Origin: Pseudonocardiales bacterium
GTDB taxonomy: Bacteria > Actinomycetota > Actinomycetes > Mycobacteriales > Pseudonocardiaceae
Direction: 5' to 3'
Assembly (NCBI GenBank): GCA_019241525.1
Contig: JAFAWY010000147.1
Location: 1 to 64,000 of the forward strand
Length of the DNA stretch: 64,000 nucleotides
The notes below the pieces were generated by a model. The model was not told where the DNA came from. It worked only from the letters and a program-made list of their open reading frames with translations, and made no database searches. The number at the start of each line of letters is the position of its first letter. The first letter of the stretch is position 1. Below, piece after piece: positions 32,871 to 42,271 of the stretch. Position numbers and translations under genes: made by a program.

Positions 32871-32871
32871 G

Positions 32872-33375
32872 TCAGCGTTCGGCGCGCCGGGGATGCCCCG
32901 ATTCCAACTCCGACTTGAGGCACCGCAGGCTTTGCCGCATACCGTCCCGGTTGATCTCCTCGCGGATACCCGCCTTCGACGATTTGCCGAGGAAGATCCG
33001 CCCTAACACGTGGGCGCCGGTGGTGCGTTTGTCGATCCAGTACTCGGTGACCTCGGTGCCACCCGCGGTTGGAGTGAACCGGTATCCCCACCTGGCCACT
33101 GGAAACCCGAGGGCGAACACGTCGAAGGTAAATTCCTGACCAGGCTCGGCCACGCGCACATGGCAGCTGGAAAACCAGACGTGCATCCCGTTCCTGTTGA
33201 ATCCAATGAATCGCGTTGGCTGGCCGTGGCGCTTGCGCAGTACCCAGGTGGCGAAGCACTCAGGGCTGCGGCGGGCCATGCGGTGGACATCGGCCACCGC
33301 GTCGAAAGCCTCGGTCGCGGATGCAGCAACCTCGATACGCTCCTCCAGCGTCTTGGTCGATGTGCCGCTAATCAT
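32872..33375 (-). CDS. SRPBCC (polyketide cyclase/START-like) protein
   Basis: 167 residues from ATG (complement 33373-33375), with AAGGAGAACGG upstream. The helix-grip fold is recognisable: ERIEVAASATEAFDAVADVH, then FIGFNRNGMHVWFSSCHVRV, FTFDVFALGFPVARWGYRFT and TEVTEYWIDKRT, and a long C-terminal helix. The family binds hydrophobic ligands. First gene of a tightly packed run with the HTH-like and CAP genes; a palindrome at 33477-33492 lies about 100 bases upstream. Confidence 0.8.
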   Translation of the reverse strand: MISGTSTKTLEERIEVAASATEAFDAVADVHRMARRSPECFATWVLRKRHGQPTRFIGFNRNGMHVWFSSCHVRVAEPGQEFTFDVFALGFPVARWGYRFTPTAGGTEVTEYWIDKRTTGAHVLGRIFLGKSSKAGIREEINRDGMRQSLRCLKSELESGHPRRAER

Positions 33376-33476
33376 GACCGTTCTCCTTGTCTTTCGTTGT
33401 TGCTGTTGGTCGGAGCGGATGCTCCAGGGACTGATGCCGGTGTGTCGATGATGTGCCTGGCGAAGGGTGACGATGC

Positions 33477-33515
33477 GAGTAATGGACTACTCGGATTCCG
33501 TACGCGAGTAGTTGG
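33477..33515 (+). promoter_or_regulatory. Operator-like palindrome, copy 2, with an extra half-site
   Basis: GAGTAATGGACTACTC (33477-33492) matches the site at 32032 at 14 of 16 bases, and a half-site GAGTAGTTGG follows at 33506-33515. It lies upstream of the SRPBCC gene and a few bases after the stop of the LuxR-type gene. Confidence 0.55.
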
Positions 33516-33521
33516 GGCGGG

Positions 33522-36140
33522 TTAGTCGCCGTGGATCAGCGCAGCCAGTTTGGTTCGGTCGCCAACGCCGAGTTTGGCGCAGGCGCGGTAGAGGTGGCCT
33601 TCGACGGTGCGGACTGAGACGGTGAGTTTGTCGGCGATCTGGCGGTTGGACAGGCCGCTGGCGGCCAGGGTGACGATTTCGCGTTCGCGTGCGGTCAGGG
33701 GCAGGGGTGCGGCCAGCGCGGTGAGGGCGGGGGTGCGGGCGCCTTCGCAGGCTTGTGCCAGCCGGTGGGCGCGGCTCGTTGCGGCTTGGGCAGACCCTCG
33801 CTGTCCGTGGCGGTGGTGGGCGGTGGCGGCCTGGGCGTCGGCGTCGGCGGCCAGCAGCAAGGCGCCCATCGTTTCGAGTTGCAGCGAGGCGGCCTGCAGC
33901 GCGGCGCCGTCGTCGGCGGCCAGTGCGGCGGCGTGTGCGGCCGCGGCGGGTGCGCGTGGCCCGTCAACCTGGGTGGCCAGCTCAGCAAGCCGATCGGCAA
34001 CCGTGCGATCACCAAAACACACCGCGACATGCAGCGCCACCACCTCCACAGCAGGGTGGCCCTGCGATGCGGCGAGCTGGGCTGCTTGGCGCGCCAGCGC
34101 AATGGCCTCGCTGATGCTGCCCTCGGCAGCGGCCATCCATGCCCTGCCCAGCTGGAGCTCTGGCTTTATGTGGGCGAATCCCGGATGCTCCGCGGTGGGA
34201 GCTATCCGCCGCCACGCATCGCGTGCGGAGGCCGCATCGCCGGCCATCCCCAGCGCCCCGTGCGGGTCCACCGGGAGCGTGAACGTCGGAACGCTCGCTG
34301 CAAGGGCCTCACCGAACCACCGCGTGGCGGTGCGTACCTGGCCGCGGGCCTGGGCGACGGCCCCGCACATGGTGCAGACAGTCCCATACCCGAATCCGGT
34401 AGTGCCGTCGCAGCGCTCGCGGTAGCGCCGTGCGGTGTCCTCGGCGGCATCCAGTAGACCGGCCAGCAACAGCCCGTGGACCCACGATGAGCCAATAATG
34501 GCTGCCTGATGCAGCCCGGTTTCGAACCCATCTGCGCGAGCATCGATCCACTGGACTTTGCCGGCAAGCCCGTCGAGGTGGCCCTGCGATCCGCGGGCGG
34601 CGACCAGGCCCCAGATTGCCAGCTGTGCCGCAGGCGGTGTACAGCGCGAATGTGCCAGCACCGCGGCGGCGCCTTCAGCCGCGTGGTGGGGTCGACCAAG
34701 GAAGACGTCGAGAATGGAGCGCATCGCCGACAGTTCCAGCCCGGTGACGTCGTCAGAGATCGTCTCTGCCACGGCGTCGAGTACGGCCATCGCTTCGGCG
34801 GGACGGGCGAGCCCAAAGACCAAATTGGCTGCCCGCGGTTGTGCGGCCAGGACTCGTTGAACATCAGTACGAGCCATAGCGGCGACCGCGGCCAGCTCGC
34901 TCTCTGTCTCCTCGGCCCGGGGAGGACCCGAGTAATGCAGCGCGTTACCCAGCAGGAGCCGCGGCTCGAACCCACCGCCTGCGGCTATCGCGGCGCGGGC
35001 GAGTTGTTCGGCTAGCGCGAGGTCTCCCAATTCCGTCGCGCGCTGCGCTGCTTTGGTGAGTAATGCCGGATCCGGTGGCAGGTCCGACTCCAGCGTCAGC
35101 AGCGCGCGGCGCAGGGTGTCACCAGCGCGCCGCTCCCCGGTACCGGCCAACGCGCCGGCCAGCCGCCCGCACAACCGGCGAGCGTGCAACGTGCCAACCT
35201 GCGCCCGTTGCAGCTCGCCGTAGAGTGGGTGGGCCAGCCGCGCCTGCAACCGCCGCCGATCCGGGTAGACCTCTACCAGAGCTCGCGCCTCGGCCTGCTC
35301 GACCGCTACTGCATCAGTCAGCCCCGCCAGTAGCGGCACACCCAACGGCTCGCCGAAGGCGAGCATCTCGATGACGGCCTTCACCGGGTCGGGTAATTGG
35401 CCGATCCGCGCAGAGAGCAGGTCGGCCAGCCCCGGCGACAACTTCGGTGTGCCTGACCACAACCACAGTCCTTCGACCTGATGTAACCGTCCGGCTTCCA
35501 ACTCACCGTCGACCAGGTGCCGCAGGTACAGCACGTTGCCTCGGGTAATGGACCACAGCCGCCGCGCAGCGATGGAGTCAATCGCACCGCCCAACGCTGC
35601 CTCGAGCAAGGTGGTGGTCTCGTTCTGTGACAGCGGTTGCAGTTCCAACCGCGAGAGGTGCCCTTCCTTCCATAACGCAGTCACCGCATCTGGCGCGGTC
35701 TCGCCGCTGCGCAAGGTCAGCACCACACTTGCCGCCCGCCGCAGCATCAACTGGTGGACCAGCGTCGCGGATAGCTCATCGAGCAGGTGCGCATCGTCGA
35801 CCCCGATAATGACGCTGCCGACGCCGCCTTCACCGGCGCCCGCCAGCAGCGCTGCGCTGGCCTGACGCATCAACCGGGCCGGGTCCGGGCCCACCACGCC
35901 CAGCGTCGCTGCGAACGCGCCTAACGGCAGTGTCCGTGCCGAGGCCGTGGCCACGACCCACCGGGTCAGCGCGCCTCGCTGCTTGGCGATGGCCAGCGCC
36001 TCGCGGGCTAATCGAGTCTTACCGACTCCCGCCGCGCCAGCCAGCACGACACCTGCTGTCCCGGCCTGGCGACGGGTCAGCCCATTGATGACGCTGAGCT
36101 CTTCGGCCCGTCCGGTAAGCGGCCACATCGCGGGCACCAC
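33522..36140 (-). CDS. LAL-type LuxR-family regulator with N-terminal ATPase
   Basis: 872 residues from the frame start at 36140 (Met-5 would give MWPLTGR). The N-terminal AAA/STAND ATPase has Walker A GVVLAGAAGVGKTRLAREA near residue 40 and Walker B VIIGVDDAHLLDELS near 115. A long TPR-like helical middle follows. The last 65 residues are a LuxR helix-turn-helix (LTAREREIVTLAASGLSNRQ, IADKLTVSVRTVEGHLYRA). Such LAL regulators respond to an unknown ligand bound by the ATPase/TPR part. It transcribes towards the SRPBCC run, and paired palindromes next to that run are likely targets. Confidence 0.92.
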   Translation of the reverse strand: MVPAMWPLTGRAEELSVINGLTRRQAGTAGVVLAGAAGVGKTRLAREALAIAKQRGALTRWVVATASARTLPLGAFAATLGVVGPDPARLMRQASAALLAGAGEGGVGSVIIGVDDAHLLDELSATLVHQLMLRRAASVVLTLRSGETAPDAVTALWKEGHLSRLELQPLSQNETTTLLEAALGGAIDSIAARRLWSITRGNVLYLRHLVDGELEAGRLHQVEGLWLWSGTPKLSPGLADLLSARIGQLPDPVKAVIEMLAFGEPLGVPLLAGLTDAVAVEQAEARALVEVYPDRRRLQARLAHPLYGELQRAQVGTLHARRLCGRLAGALAGTGERRAGDTLRRALLTLESDLPPDPALLTKAAQRATELGDLALAEQLARAAIAAGGGFEPRLLLGNALHYSGPPRAEETESELAAVAAMARTDVQRVLAAQPRAANLVFGLARPAEAMAVLDAVAETISDDVTGLELSAMRSILDVFLGRPHHAAEGAAAVLAHSRCTPPAAQLAIWGLVAARGSQGHLDGLAGKVQWIDARADGFETGLHQAAIIGSSWVHGLLLAGLLDAAEDTARRYRERCDGTTGFGYGTVCTMCGAVAQARGQVRTATRWFGEALAASVPTFTLPVDPHGALGMAGDAASARDAWRRIAPTAEHPGFAHIKPELQLGRAWMAAAEGSISEAIALARQAAQLAASQGHPAVEVVALHVAVCFGDRTVADRLAELATQVDGPRAPAAAAHAAALAADDGAALQAASLQLETMGALLLAADADAQAATAHHRHGQRGSAQAATSRAHRLAQACEGARTPALTALAAPLPLTAREREIVTLAASGLSNRQIADKLTVSVRTVEGHLYRACAKLGVGDRTKLAALIHGD

Positions 36141-36241
36141 CGAATGGTATGAGCTGTCATGTTCACCCGGACGTGATTTTTTACCTCCGGCTAATCAAGC
36201 TTGGGCCAAGCGGTAACCCCATGCGTCGTAGCGTTCGATTT

Positions 36242-36442
36242 ATGACGGCGCACCTCACCCCAGGGTCGGGCCGCAAGGACACCGGCTACCCCCGGTCCCG
36301 GTTCGACGTAGCTGACTCGATGGCCGGTCTCGGTGTGCGCCAAGGCGAGTCGGACCCGGCTCGCATGCTTTCTGGGGCACTCATCCTGGTATTCGTCGCC
36401 ATCATCATGGCCGTGATGCTGGCGTGGTGGCTGATGATCTGA
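36242..36442 (+). CDS. Small single-pass membrane protein
   Basis: 66 residues from ATG 36242; the frame opens at 36149, but this Met gives a natural N-terminus. A hydrophilic first half (YPRSRFDVADSMAGLGVRQG) is followed by one C-terminal helix (LSGALILVFVAIIMAVMLAW). A tail-anchored type. No family recognised. Confidence 0.5.
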   Translation: MTAHLTPGSGRKDTGYPRSRFDVADSMAGLGVRQGESDPARMLSGALILVFVAIIMAVMLAWWLMI

Positions 36443-36455
36443 TCGCACCTACCCG

Positions 36456-37970
36456 TCAGGTTGAGAGCGGTGATGCGGCACCTTCGGCCCGGGTAGATCC
36501 CGCGCGCCCCCCAGTGGCCGCCGACAGCGGCGCGGCGATGTCCTCCAGCGACCGCCCTTCGGCTGCCACCCCGTAGACGACGGCGACCAACCCGCCGGCG
36601 ATCATGACGGCCGCCCCCAGCAGGTACCCCAGGAACAGTCTGAACGGTTGCGTGCCATCCCCGATGAGCGCGCCGTAGATGACCGGACCCAGTGCCCCGA
36701 AACACTGCGCGATGGCGAAGAACACCGCAATGGCCTTCGCTCGGACCTCGAGCGGGAAGATCTCGCTGACTGTGAGGTAGGCGGCACTGGCGCCGGATGA
36801 GGCGAAAAAGAAGACCACGCACCAGGAAATGGTCTGGGTCATCGCGGTGAGCACCCCCGCATAGAACAACCACGCGCTGATGGCCAGCAGGATTCCGGAC
36901 ACCAGGTACGTGCCCGCGATCATGGCCTTGCGGCCGATCGTATCGAAGAAATGTCCGATCGTCAGCGGTCCGATTAAGTTGCCCACTGCGAACGCAATAA
37001 GATACAGCGGTGTCGACGTCGACGGCACGCCATAAAACTTTCCGAGTACAAGGGTGTAGGTGAAAAAGATTGCGTTGTACAGAAACGACTGGCTGACCAT
37101 GAGCGCTGCACCCAGCACCGCCCGGCTAGGATATTCGCGGAACAGTACTCTCGTCAGTGCCAGGTAGCCGATCTGGTCAGCTGGGCGCAGGTCGATAGCC
37201 TTGCTTTCATCGACCGGAGGCAAAGTCTTTCCGGACTGCTCTACCTCATGCTCGATGTAGGAAATGGATTCCTCGGCGGCCTGCTCGCGGCCGTTCATGA
37301 TCTGCCATCGAGGACTTTCCGGCAAGTGCCGCCGGACCAGCAGGATGACCAGACCAAGTACTGGGCCGAGGAGAAAGCCGATCCGCCAGCCCACGCTCGG
37401 CGACAGCACGTTGAGCAGGATAAAGGTGCCGAGCGTGCCGAGAAGCGCACCTGCCCAGTACGTCCCATTGACGGCAATGTCGACCCGCCCGCGGTAACGG
37501 GCGGGGATCAGCTCGTCAATCGCGGAATTGATTGCGGCGTACTCGCCACCAATGCCCGTTCCGGCGATGAACCGGGTCAGGTACAAAAAGATAACCCAAC
37601 CGGTGCCGGTACCCAAGGTCAGAGCGGTAAGTCCGCTACCGACCAGGTAGACGGTCAGCGTGATCATAAATAGGTTGCGGCGGCCCAGCCTGTCCGACAT
37701 CCGGCCGAATACCAGTGCGCCGATGACTTCGCCGATCAGGTATACCGTCGCGATAAGCCCCACTTCGGTGGACGACAGGTTCAGCGTCTCGGGTTTGTTC
37801 AGTATGGCTCCGACGGAACTCGCGACCGTAATCTCAAGGCCGTCGAGGATCCACGCCACCCCTAACGCGATCACTATCCGGGTATGAAATGCAGACCACG
37901 GCAATCGGTCGATCCGCGCGGGAATGAGACTCCGCACCGTGCCAGGAGTTGTGGACCGTGGGGTGGTCAT
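36456..37970 (-). CDS. MFS transporter, sugar/aromatic-acid porter type
   Basis: 504 residues from ATG (complement 37968-37970), chosen because AGGAGG stands directly upstream; the frame is open to 37997. Twelve helices. Signature loop 2-3 is GALVFGRMSDRLGRRNLFM, loop 4 FIAGTGIGGEYAAINSAIDE, after helix 6 HLPESPRWQI, and loop 8-9 FFDTIGRKAMIAG. These are sugar-porter / aromatic-acid:H+ symporter motifs. Asp in helix 1 (WILDGLEITVASSVG) is typical of proton symport. Substrate unknown; no catabolic gene is adjacent. Confidence 0.9.
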   Translation of the reverse strand: MTTPRSTTPGTVRSLIPARIDRLPWSAFHTRIVIALGVAWILDGLEITVASSVGAILNKPETLNLSSTEVGLIATVYLIGEVIGALVFGRMSDRLGRRNLFMITLTVYLVGSGLTALTLGTGTGWVIFLYLTRFIAGTGIGGEYAAINSAIDELIPARYRGRVDIAVNGTYWAGALLGTLGTFILLNVLSPSVGWRIGFLLGPVLGLVILLVRRHLPESPRWQIMNGREQAAEESISYIEHEVEQSGKTLPPVDESKAIDLRPADQIGYLALTRVLFREYPSRAVLGAALMVSQSFLYNAIFFTYTLVLGKFYGVPSTSTPLYLIAFAVGNLIGPLTIGHFFDTIGRKAMIAGTYLVSGILLAISAWLFYAGVLTAMTQTISWCVVFFFASSGASAAYLTVSEIFPLEVRAKAIAVFFAIAQCFGALGPVIYGALIGDGTQPFRLFLGYLLGAAVMIAGGLVAVVYGVAAEGRSLEDIAAPLSAATGGRAGSTRAEGAASPLST

Positions 37971-38126
37971 CGGGGCCTCCTCGGTCGCGCGCGGCATGGC
38001 AGGGTACCCAGATCGACCGCTGTTTTAACGCCCGAATCGCCGGGTTTGAACTCGATCAATGCCGGGAATGTCCTGGCTATGCAGCCCCCCAAGGGTGGGG
38101 GTATCACGGTTGAGGGTGGTGGAGTC

Positions 38127-38279
38127 ATGGGTTTGATCATCGGTTTGCTGGTGCTCTGGCTAGTCTTGGTTGTCATCGGGTTCACCATCAAGACCTTGTT
38201 GTGGCTAGCAATTGTGGGTTTGGTGTTCTTTGTGGCCACTGCCGTTTTCGGCGCAATCCGAGGTCGCGCCCTGCGCTAG
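38127..38279 (+). CDS. Small hydrophobic membrane protein
   Basis: 50 residues from ATG 38127. Two membrane helices (LIIGLLVLWLVLVVIGFTIK and LLWLAIVGLVFFVATAVFGA) with a basic tail (RGRALR), a pattern common to tiny conserved actinobacterial membrane proteins. A strong terminator follows 13 bases after its stop, supporting a real transcript. Confidence 0.6.
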   Translation: MGLIIGLLVLWLVLVVIGFTIKTLLWLAIVGLVFFVATAVFGAIRGRALR

Positions 38280-38291
38280 ACCTGCCGTCGC

Positions 38292-38339
38292 AAGAGAGGG
38301 GAGCCGGCCTGGGTCCTACCAGGCCGGCTCCCCTCTCTT
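38292..38339 (+). terminator. Strong intrinsic-type hairpin
   Basis: A 21-base perfect stem (AAGAGAGGGGAGCCGGCCTGG with its complement) and a 6-base loop, right behind the small membrane gene. Symmetric A/T ends would let it work in both directions. Confidence 0.85.
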
Positions 38340-38510
38340 CCTTGGCGATGCCACCGTCAACGTCGCGACGCCGCGTGATGTTGCTGTCACCTGCTGTCCC
38401 CCATCGGCGGGTCAACAAGAGCGGTGAACCTTCTTGCCGCCACCCACGAATCGGTGAAAGATTGGTTGCATAAAGATACTTGCGTGTCCCATGCAGTGAA
38501 GGTAGTGCCG

Positions 38511-39026
38511 ATGCTTACTTCCCCGCCGGTGGCCGACGATCTTGAGGTATCCAACCGGATCGGCACCGGGTTGGCCCGGCTGATCCGGCTCATCGAGCGC
38601 GCCGCGGTGGTGCGCGGTGATGATCTCGATCGGCCGTCGTTCATGCTGCTCCATACGTTGGCCTGCGGAGGACCGTCACGGGTCACCGGGCTTGCCACCG
38701 CAGTGCACTCCGACCCGTCCACGGTGAGCAGGCAGGCCGCCGCGCTGGTCGGGATGGGACTAATCGAACGGCGTGCTGATCCAGATGACGGCCGAGCCTC
38801 GCTGCTGGCCATCACCGACGCCGGCGCCGCGCTGCTGGATCGAGCCCGGCAACGCCGCGACGAGCGGATCGCCGCCATCATCGAACCCTGGCAGCACGCC
38901 GAACGCGTGCAATTCGCCGAGTTGATTGACCGTTTCACCGCCGGTTACGAGGCGAATGGGGACGAGCGGACGGACCCGACCAGGGCCACAGTCAGGGGCC
39001 AGGATCAGGCTCGAGCTCACCGCTGA
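38511..39026 (+). CDS. MarR-family transcriptional regulator
   Basis: About 171 residues from ATG 38511; the frame is open from 38424. The winged helix reads [40 protein letters not shown] and [20 protein letters not shown]. Dimer helices at both ends. Its last 35 bases overlap the convergent ppa gene. Target unknown; a TTGCATAAAGATAC stretch just upstream is a possible site. Confidence 0.8.
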   Translation: MLTSPPVADDLEVSNRIGTGLARLIRLIERAAVVRGDDLDRPSFMLLHTLACGGPSRVTGLATAVHSDPSTVSRQAAALVGMGLIERRADPDDGRASLLAITDAGAALLDRARQRRDERIAAIIEPWQHAERVQFAELIDRFTAGYEANGDERTDPTRATVRGQDQARAHR

Positions 39027-39516
39027 GCCCGTCCGCCGCGTCTCGCGCTCGTTGCCAGGAGTTGCAGATCTCCTGCTCTGCTTCGGCACGGCCTACCCAG
39101 TGCGCACCTTCCACACCTTTGCCTGGCTCCAGGGCCTTGTAGACCTCGAAAAAATGCTGGATCTCCAGCTTGTAGAACTCATCGACGTCATCGATGTCTT
39201 GAAGATGCGCCATCCGAGGATCTCCGGTAGGCACGCAGAGTACCTTGTCGTCGCCCCCTTGCTCGTCCCGCATGCGGAACATGCCCACCGCGCGGCAAGT
39301 GATCAGGCATCCCGGAAATGTGGGCTCTTGGACCAGCACCAGTGCATCCAGCGGATCACCATCCTCGCCGAGGCTGTCGTCGACGAAGCCGTAGTCAGCC
39401 GGGTACTGGGTGGCGGTGAACAGCGTGCGGTCCAACCGGATGCGCCCGGTCCGATGGTCCATTTCGTACTTGTTGCGCTGCCCCTGGGGGATCTCGACCG
39501 TCACATCGAACTCCAC
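38992..39516 (-). CDS. ppa: Inorganic pyrophosphatase
   Basis: 174 residues from ATG (complement 39514-39516). Family I soluble pyrophosphatase: [40 protein letters not shown] with the D-x-D-P-L-D metal site, and [20 protein letters not shown]. Hydrolyses pyrophosphate to drive biosynthesis. Heads the conserved ppa/dacB divergent arrangement of mycobacteria. Its end overlaps a MarR gene by 35 bases. Confidence 0.97.
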   Translation of the reverse strand: MEFDVTVEIPQGQRNKYEMDHRTGRIRLDRTLFTATQYPADYGFVDDSLGEDGDPLDALVLVQEPTFPGCLITCRAVGMFRMRDEQGGDDKVLCVPTGDPRMAHLQDIDDVDEFYKLEIQHFFEVYKALEPGKGVEGAHWVGRAEAEQEICNSWQRARDAADGLSGELEPDPGP

Positions 39517-39546
39517 TGGTCCCCTCCCGTTCCGTCCAGCCCCGCT

Positions 39547-39622
39547 CTACATCGCAGTCTGGATGCAGACTGCTGCTTTACGGGCTCAACTAACAGCAGT
39601 CTGCATCCAGACTGCGATGTAG
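39547..39622. repeat. Palindromic element, copy B
   Basis: Contains the 20-mers GCAGTCTGGATGCAGACTGC (39554-39573) and GCAGTCTGCATCCAGACTGC (39596-39615). The outer arms extend the pairing to a 29-base perfect inverted repeat with an 18-base loop. It sits between the divergent starts of ppa and dacB, so it is not a simple terminator. Confidence 0.8.
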
Positions 39623-39695
39623 GGGCTGACGCGGGCGCCGGGAGGACCGGACCCGGGCGCACCGAACTGGGTCGGGTGGGGTAGGAACAACGGCG

Positions 39696-41147
39696 ATGTG
39701 GGCACTCGGTGGCCTCGGGCACCTGCTGAGGCGGCGCGGTAAGCGGGTCGCCGTTATCGCCGTTGTTGCTGTCCTGGTCGGTGCGGTGGTCGCGGGACTC
39801 GGCGTAGGGCTGGGCGTCACCATGTTGACTCGCCGGTTGGCTGCTGCCTCGGCTCTCACGACCGCAGCACCACCTGCGCCAGTGGTGCCGCATCCGGCAT
39901 TACGCCCGGTGTCCGCCGACGGTCCGGCGCCGTCCCCCGCTGGTGTCGACGCCGTTCTCGATCCACTCATCGCAGCGGGCGGCCTCGGCACGCTGTCCGG
40001 GCAGGTCGTCGACCCGGCCACCGGTGCCGTGCTGTGGCAGCGCAACCCCACCTCAGCGCTGGTGCCTGGATCGACCGCCAAGCTGCTCACCGCGTCGGCC
40101 GCGCTGCTGGCGCTGGATCACCAGCAACGGTTCCACACCACCGTGCTTGCCGGGGCAGAACCGGGCACGGTGGTGTTGCGCGGTGGTGGCGATCCGACAC
40201 TGTCCGGGGTGGCGCAGGGCGCGCCGACCGGCTATCCAGATGCCGCCCGGCTGGACGACCTGGTCAGCCAGGTCCGGGAGGCGGCGCGGGGTCCGGTCAG
40301 CCGCGTGCTCGTCGATGTCAGCCGCTACACCGGCGACGCGCTGGCACCGGGATGGCTACCGGCTGACGTGGCCGGCGGCTACATCGCGCCGATCGAGCCG
40401 GTGATGCTCGACGGCGGCCGTGCGGATCCCCACGAGGACGTCTCGCCGCGAGCCGCGAAGCCTGCGACCGCCGCGGCGGCCGAGCTGGCTCGCCGGCTCG
40501 GTGCCGATCCGGACAACGTCACGCTGGGCAGTGCCCCACCCGGCGCGGCCGTGCTCGGCGATGTCTCCTCCCCGCCGGTAGAGGAACTGGTCGCCACCGC
40601 CCTGCGGCAATCGGACAACGTGCTAGCCGAGACGCTCGCCCGGGAAGTGGCGGTGAAAACCGGCGCGCCGCCGTCCTTCGCCGGGGCGTCCCAGGCGGTA
40701 CTCACAGTGCTGAGCAGCCACGGTTTCGATGTCAGCGGCGCTACCCTCGTCGACGGCAGCGGGCTGTCCACCAGCGATGCCATCCCGGCGAAGCTCCTGG
40801 CTGCACTTTTGAGCGCCGCTGCCGCTCCCGATCAATTCGCCACCGACGGAGTGAATTCACGAACCGCGGCGCTGCGGCCGCTGCTGGTGGGGCTGCCTGT
40901 CGCCGGTGGCAGCGGCACGCTGGCTGACCGCTATCACGACCCCGCCAGCCGTTCTGCCCTGGGACGGGGCTGGGTACGGGCCAAGACCGGCACCTTGACC
41001 GGTGTCAACAGCCTCGCCGGCACGGTGCTGGACACCGACGGCAGGGTGCTGGTGTTCGCTTTACTGTCCAATGGACCCAATCCCGCGTCGGTTCGTCCAC
41101 GGTTAGACGCGCTGGCAGCGCAGCTAAGGTCATGCGGCTGTCATTAA
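39696..41147 (+). CDS. dacB: D-alanyl-D-alanine carboxypeptidase/endopeptidase (PBP4)
   Basis: 483 residues from ATG 39696. An N-terminal membrane anchor (VAVIAVVAVLVGAVVAGLG) is followed by a Peptidase S13 domain: SxxK in LVPGSTAKLLTASAALLAL, the large insertion typical of class-C PBP4, SxN in ALRQSDNVLAETLAREV, and KTG in RAKTGTLTGVNSLAGTVL. Trims peptidoglycan cross-links outside the membrane. Same position next to ppa as Rv3627c in M. tuberculosis. Confidence 0.95.
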   Translation: MWALGGLGHLLRRRGKRVAVIAVVAVLVGAVVAGLGVGLGVTMLTRRLAAASALTTAAPPAPVVPHPALRPVSADGPAPSPAGVDAVLDPLIAAGGLGTLSGQVVDPATGAVLWQRNPTSALVPGSTAKLLTASAALLALDHQQRFHTTVLAGAEPGTVVLRGGGDPTLSGVAQGAPTGYPDAARLDDLVSQVREAARGPVSRVLVDVSRYTGDALAPGWLPADVAGGYIAPIEPVMLDGGRADPHEDVSPRAAKPATAAAAELARRLGADPDNVTLGSAPPGAAVLGDVSSPPVEELVATALRQSDNVLAETLAREVAVKTGAPPSFAGASQAVLTVLSSHGFDVSGATLVDGSGLSTSDAIPAKLLAALLSAAAAPDQFATDGVNSRTAALRPLLVGLPVAGGSGTLADRYHDPASRSALGRGWVRAKTGTLTGVNSLAGTVLDTDGRVLVFALLSNGPNPASVRPRLDALAAQLRSCGCH

Positions 41148-41168
41148 CGCGCGTTACCGTGCATAACT

Positions 41169-42248
41169 ATGGGACAACCCGCGCTTGACATACCTCAGGC
41201 ACCTCGGATCGGTCCACCCGGTGCCCCCGTCGACTGGGCAGTCGCGGCGATCACCGCGCAGCGCCTGCTGCCGGCCGGTCCGGCGGTGCCTCCGGAGCAG
41301 GCTGCGGCGACGGTGCGCCAGCTGCGGGCCCTGTCGGTCACCGCTGAAAGGCATGTGCGGGAGCTCACTGGGCTAGACGACGGCAAGGAGCCGCCGTCGG
41401 CAGAGATCGTGGACCGGCCCGGTTGGGTGGAGGCGGCCACCGAGGGGCTGTCCCGGCTGCTGGCCGACTACCGCATGCCGGATGGCCGGGGCCGCCGCAT
41501 GCTGGCCACCACCGCAGGGGTACAGGTAGGCGTCGCGCTGGCGTTCCTCGCGTCGCGCGTGCTCGGGCAGTACGACCCGTTCGGCGGCCCGTCCGAAGAC
41601 CCGGGGCGGTTGCTGCTCGTAGCACCCAACATCGTCACCGTGGGTCAAATGCTGGATGTCCCGGCGGATGAATTCCAGATGTGGGTCTGCCTGCATGAGG
41701 CCACGCACCGGCTGCAATTCAATGCCGTACCGTGGCTACGCGACTATTTCGCCACCCAGGTGCGGTCATTCATGGCGGCAACCGAGGACCCGGACACGGT
41801 GGCCAAGATGATCGGCCGGCTGCCCGCGGCGCTGCGCGGTGCCCGGCGGGGCGAAGCGCAGGATGCCTTGGGCATGCTGACCTTGCTGCAAAATCCGGAG
41901 CAGCGGGCGACGCTGGACCGGATCATTGCGCTGGCCACCCTGCTGGAGGGCCACGCCGACCACGTGATGGATGCGGTCGGCCCAGCGGTGGTGCCATCGG
42001 TGCGGCTGATCCGGCAGCGATTCACCGCCCGCCGGCAAGGCGGCTCGCTCGCCGAGCGGGTGCTGCGCGCGGTGCTCGGCATCGACGCCAAGCTGCGCCA
42101 GTACGCCGAGGGCGCGGCGTTCACCCGGTACGTAGTGGATGTGGTCGGCATGGCCGGGTTCAATGCAGTGTGGACCTCACCGGAAACGCTGCCCACCCGC
42201 CCGGAGATCGCCGATCCGGCGGCGTGGCTGTATCGCATAATTCCCTGA
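41169..42248 (+). CDS. Zinicin-like zinc metallopeptidase (DUF2342)
   Basis: 359 residues from ATG 41169. The zinc motif HEATH is in MWVCLHEATHRLQFNAVPWL at about residue 178, followed by LLEGHADHVMDAVGPAVVPS with the third ligand region. The family is annotated in databases as associated with coenzyme F420 biosynthesis, but its substrate is unknown. Always found between dacB and tilS in mycobacteria and relatives. It may overlap the tilS start region. Confidence 0.9.
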   Translation: MGQPALDIPQAPRIGPPGAPVDWAVAAITAQRLLPAGPAVPPEQAAATVRQLRALSVTAERHVRELTGLDDGKEPPSAEIVDRPGWVEAATEGLSRLLADYRMPDGRGRRMLATTAGVQVGVALAFLASRVLGQYDPFGGPSEDPGRLLLVAPNIVTVGQMLDVPADEFQMWVCLHEATHRLQFNAVPWLRDYFATQVRSFMAATEDPDTVAKMIGRLPAALRGARRGEAQDALGMLTLLQNPEQRATLDRIIALATLLEGHADHVMDAVGPAVVPSVRLIRQRFTARRQGGSLAERVLRAVLGIDAKLRQYAEGAAFTRYVVDVVGMAGFNAVWTSPETLPTRPEIADPAAWLYRIIP

Positions 42249-42271
42249 GCCAACAGCCCCTGACAGCAGGT

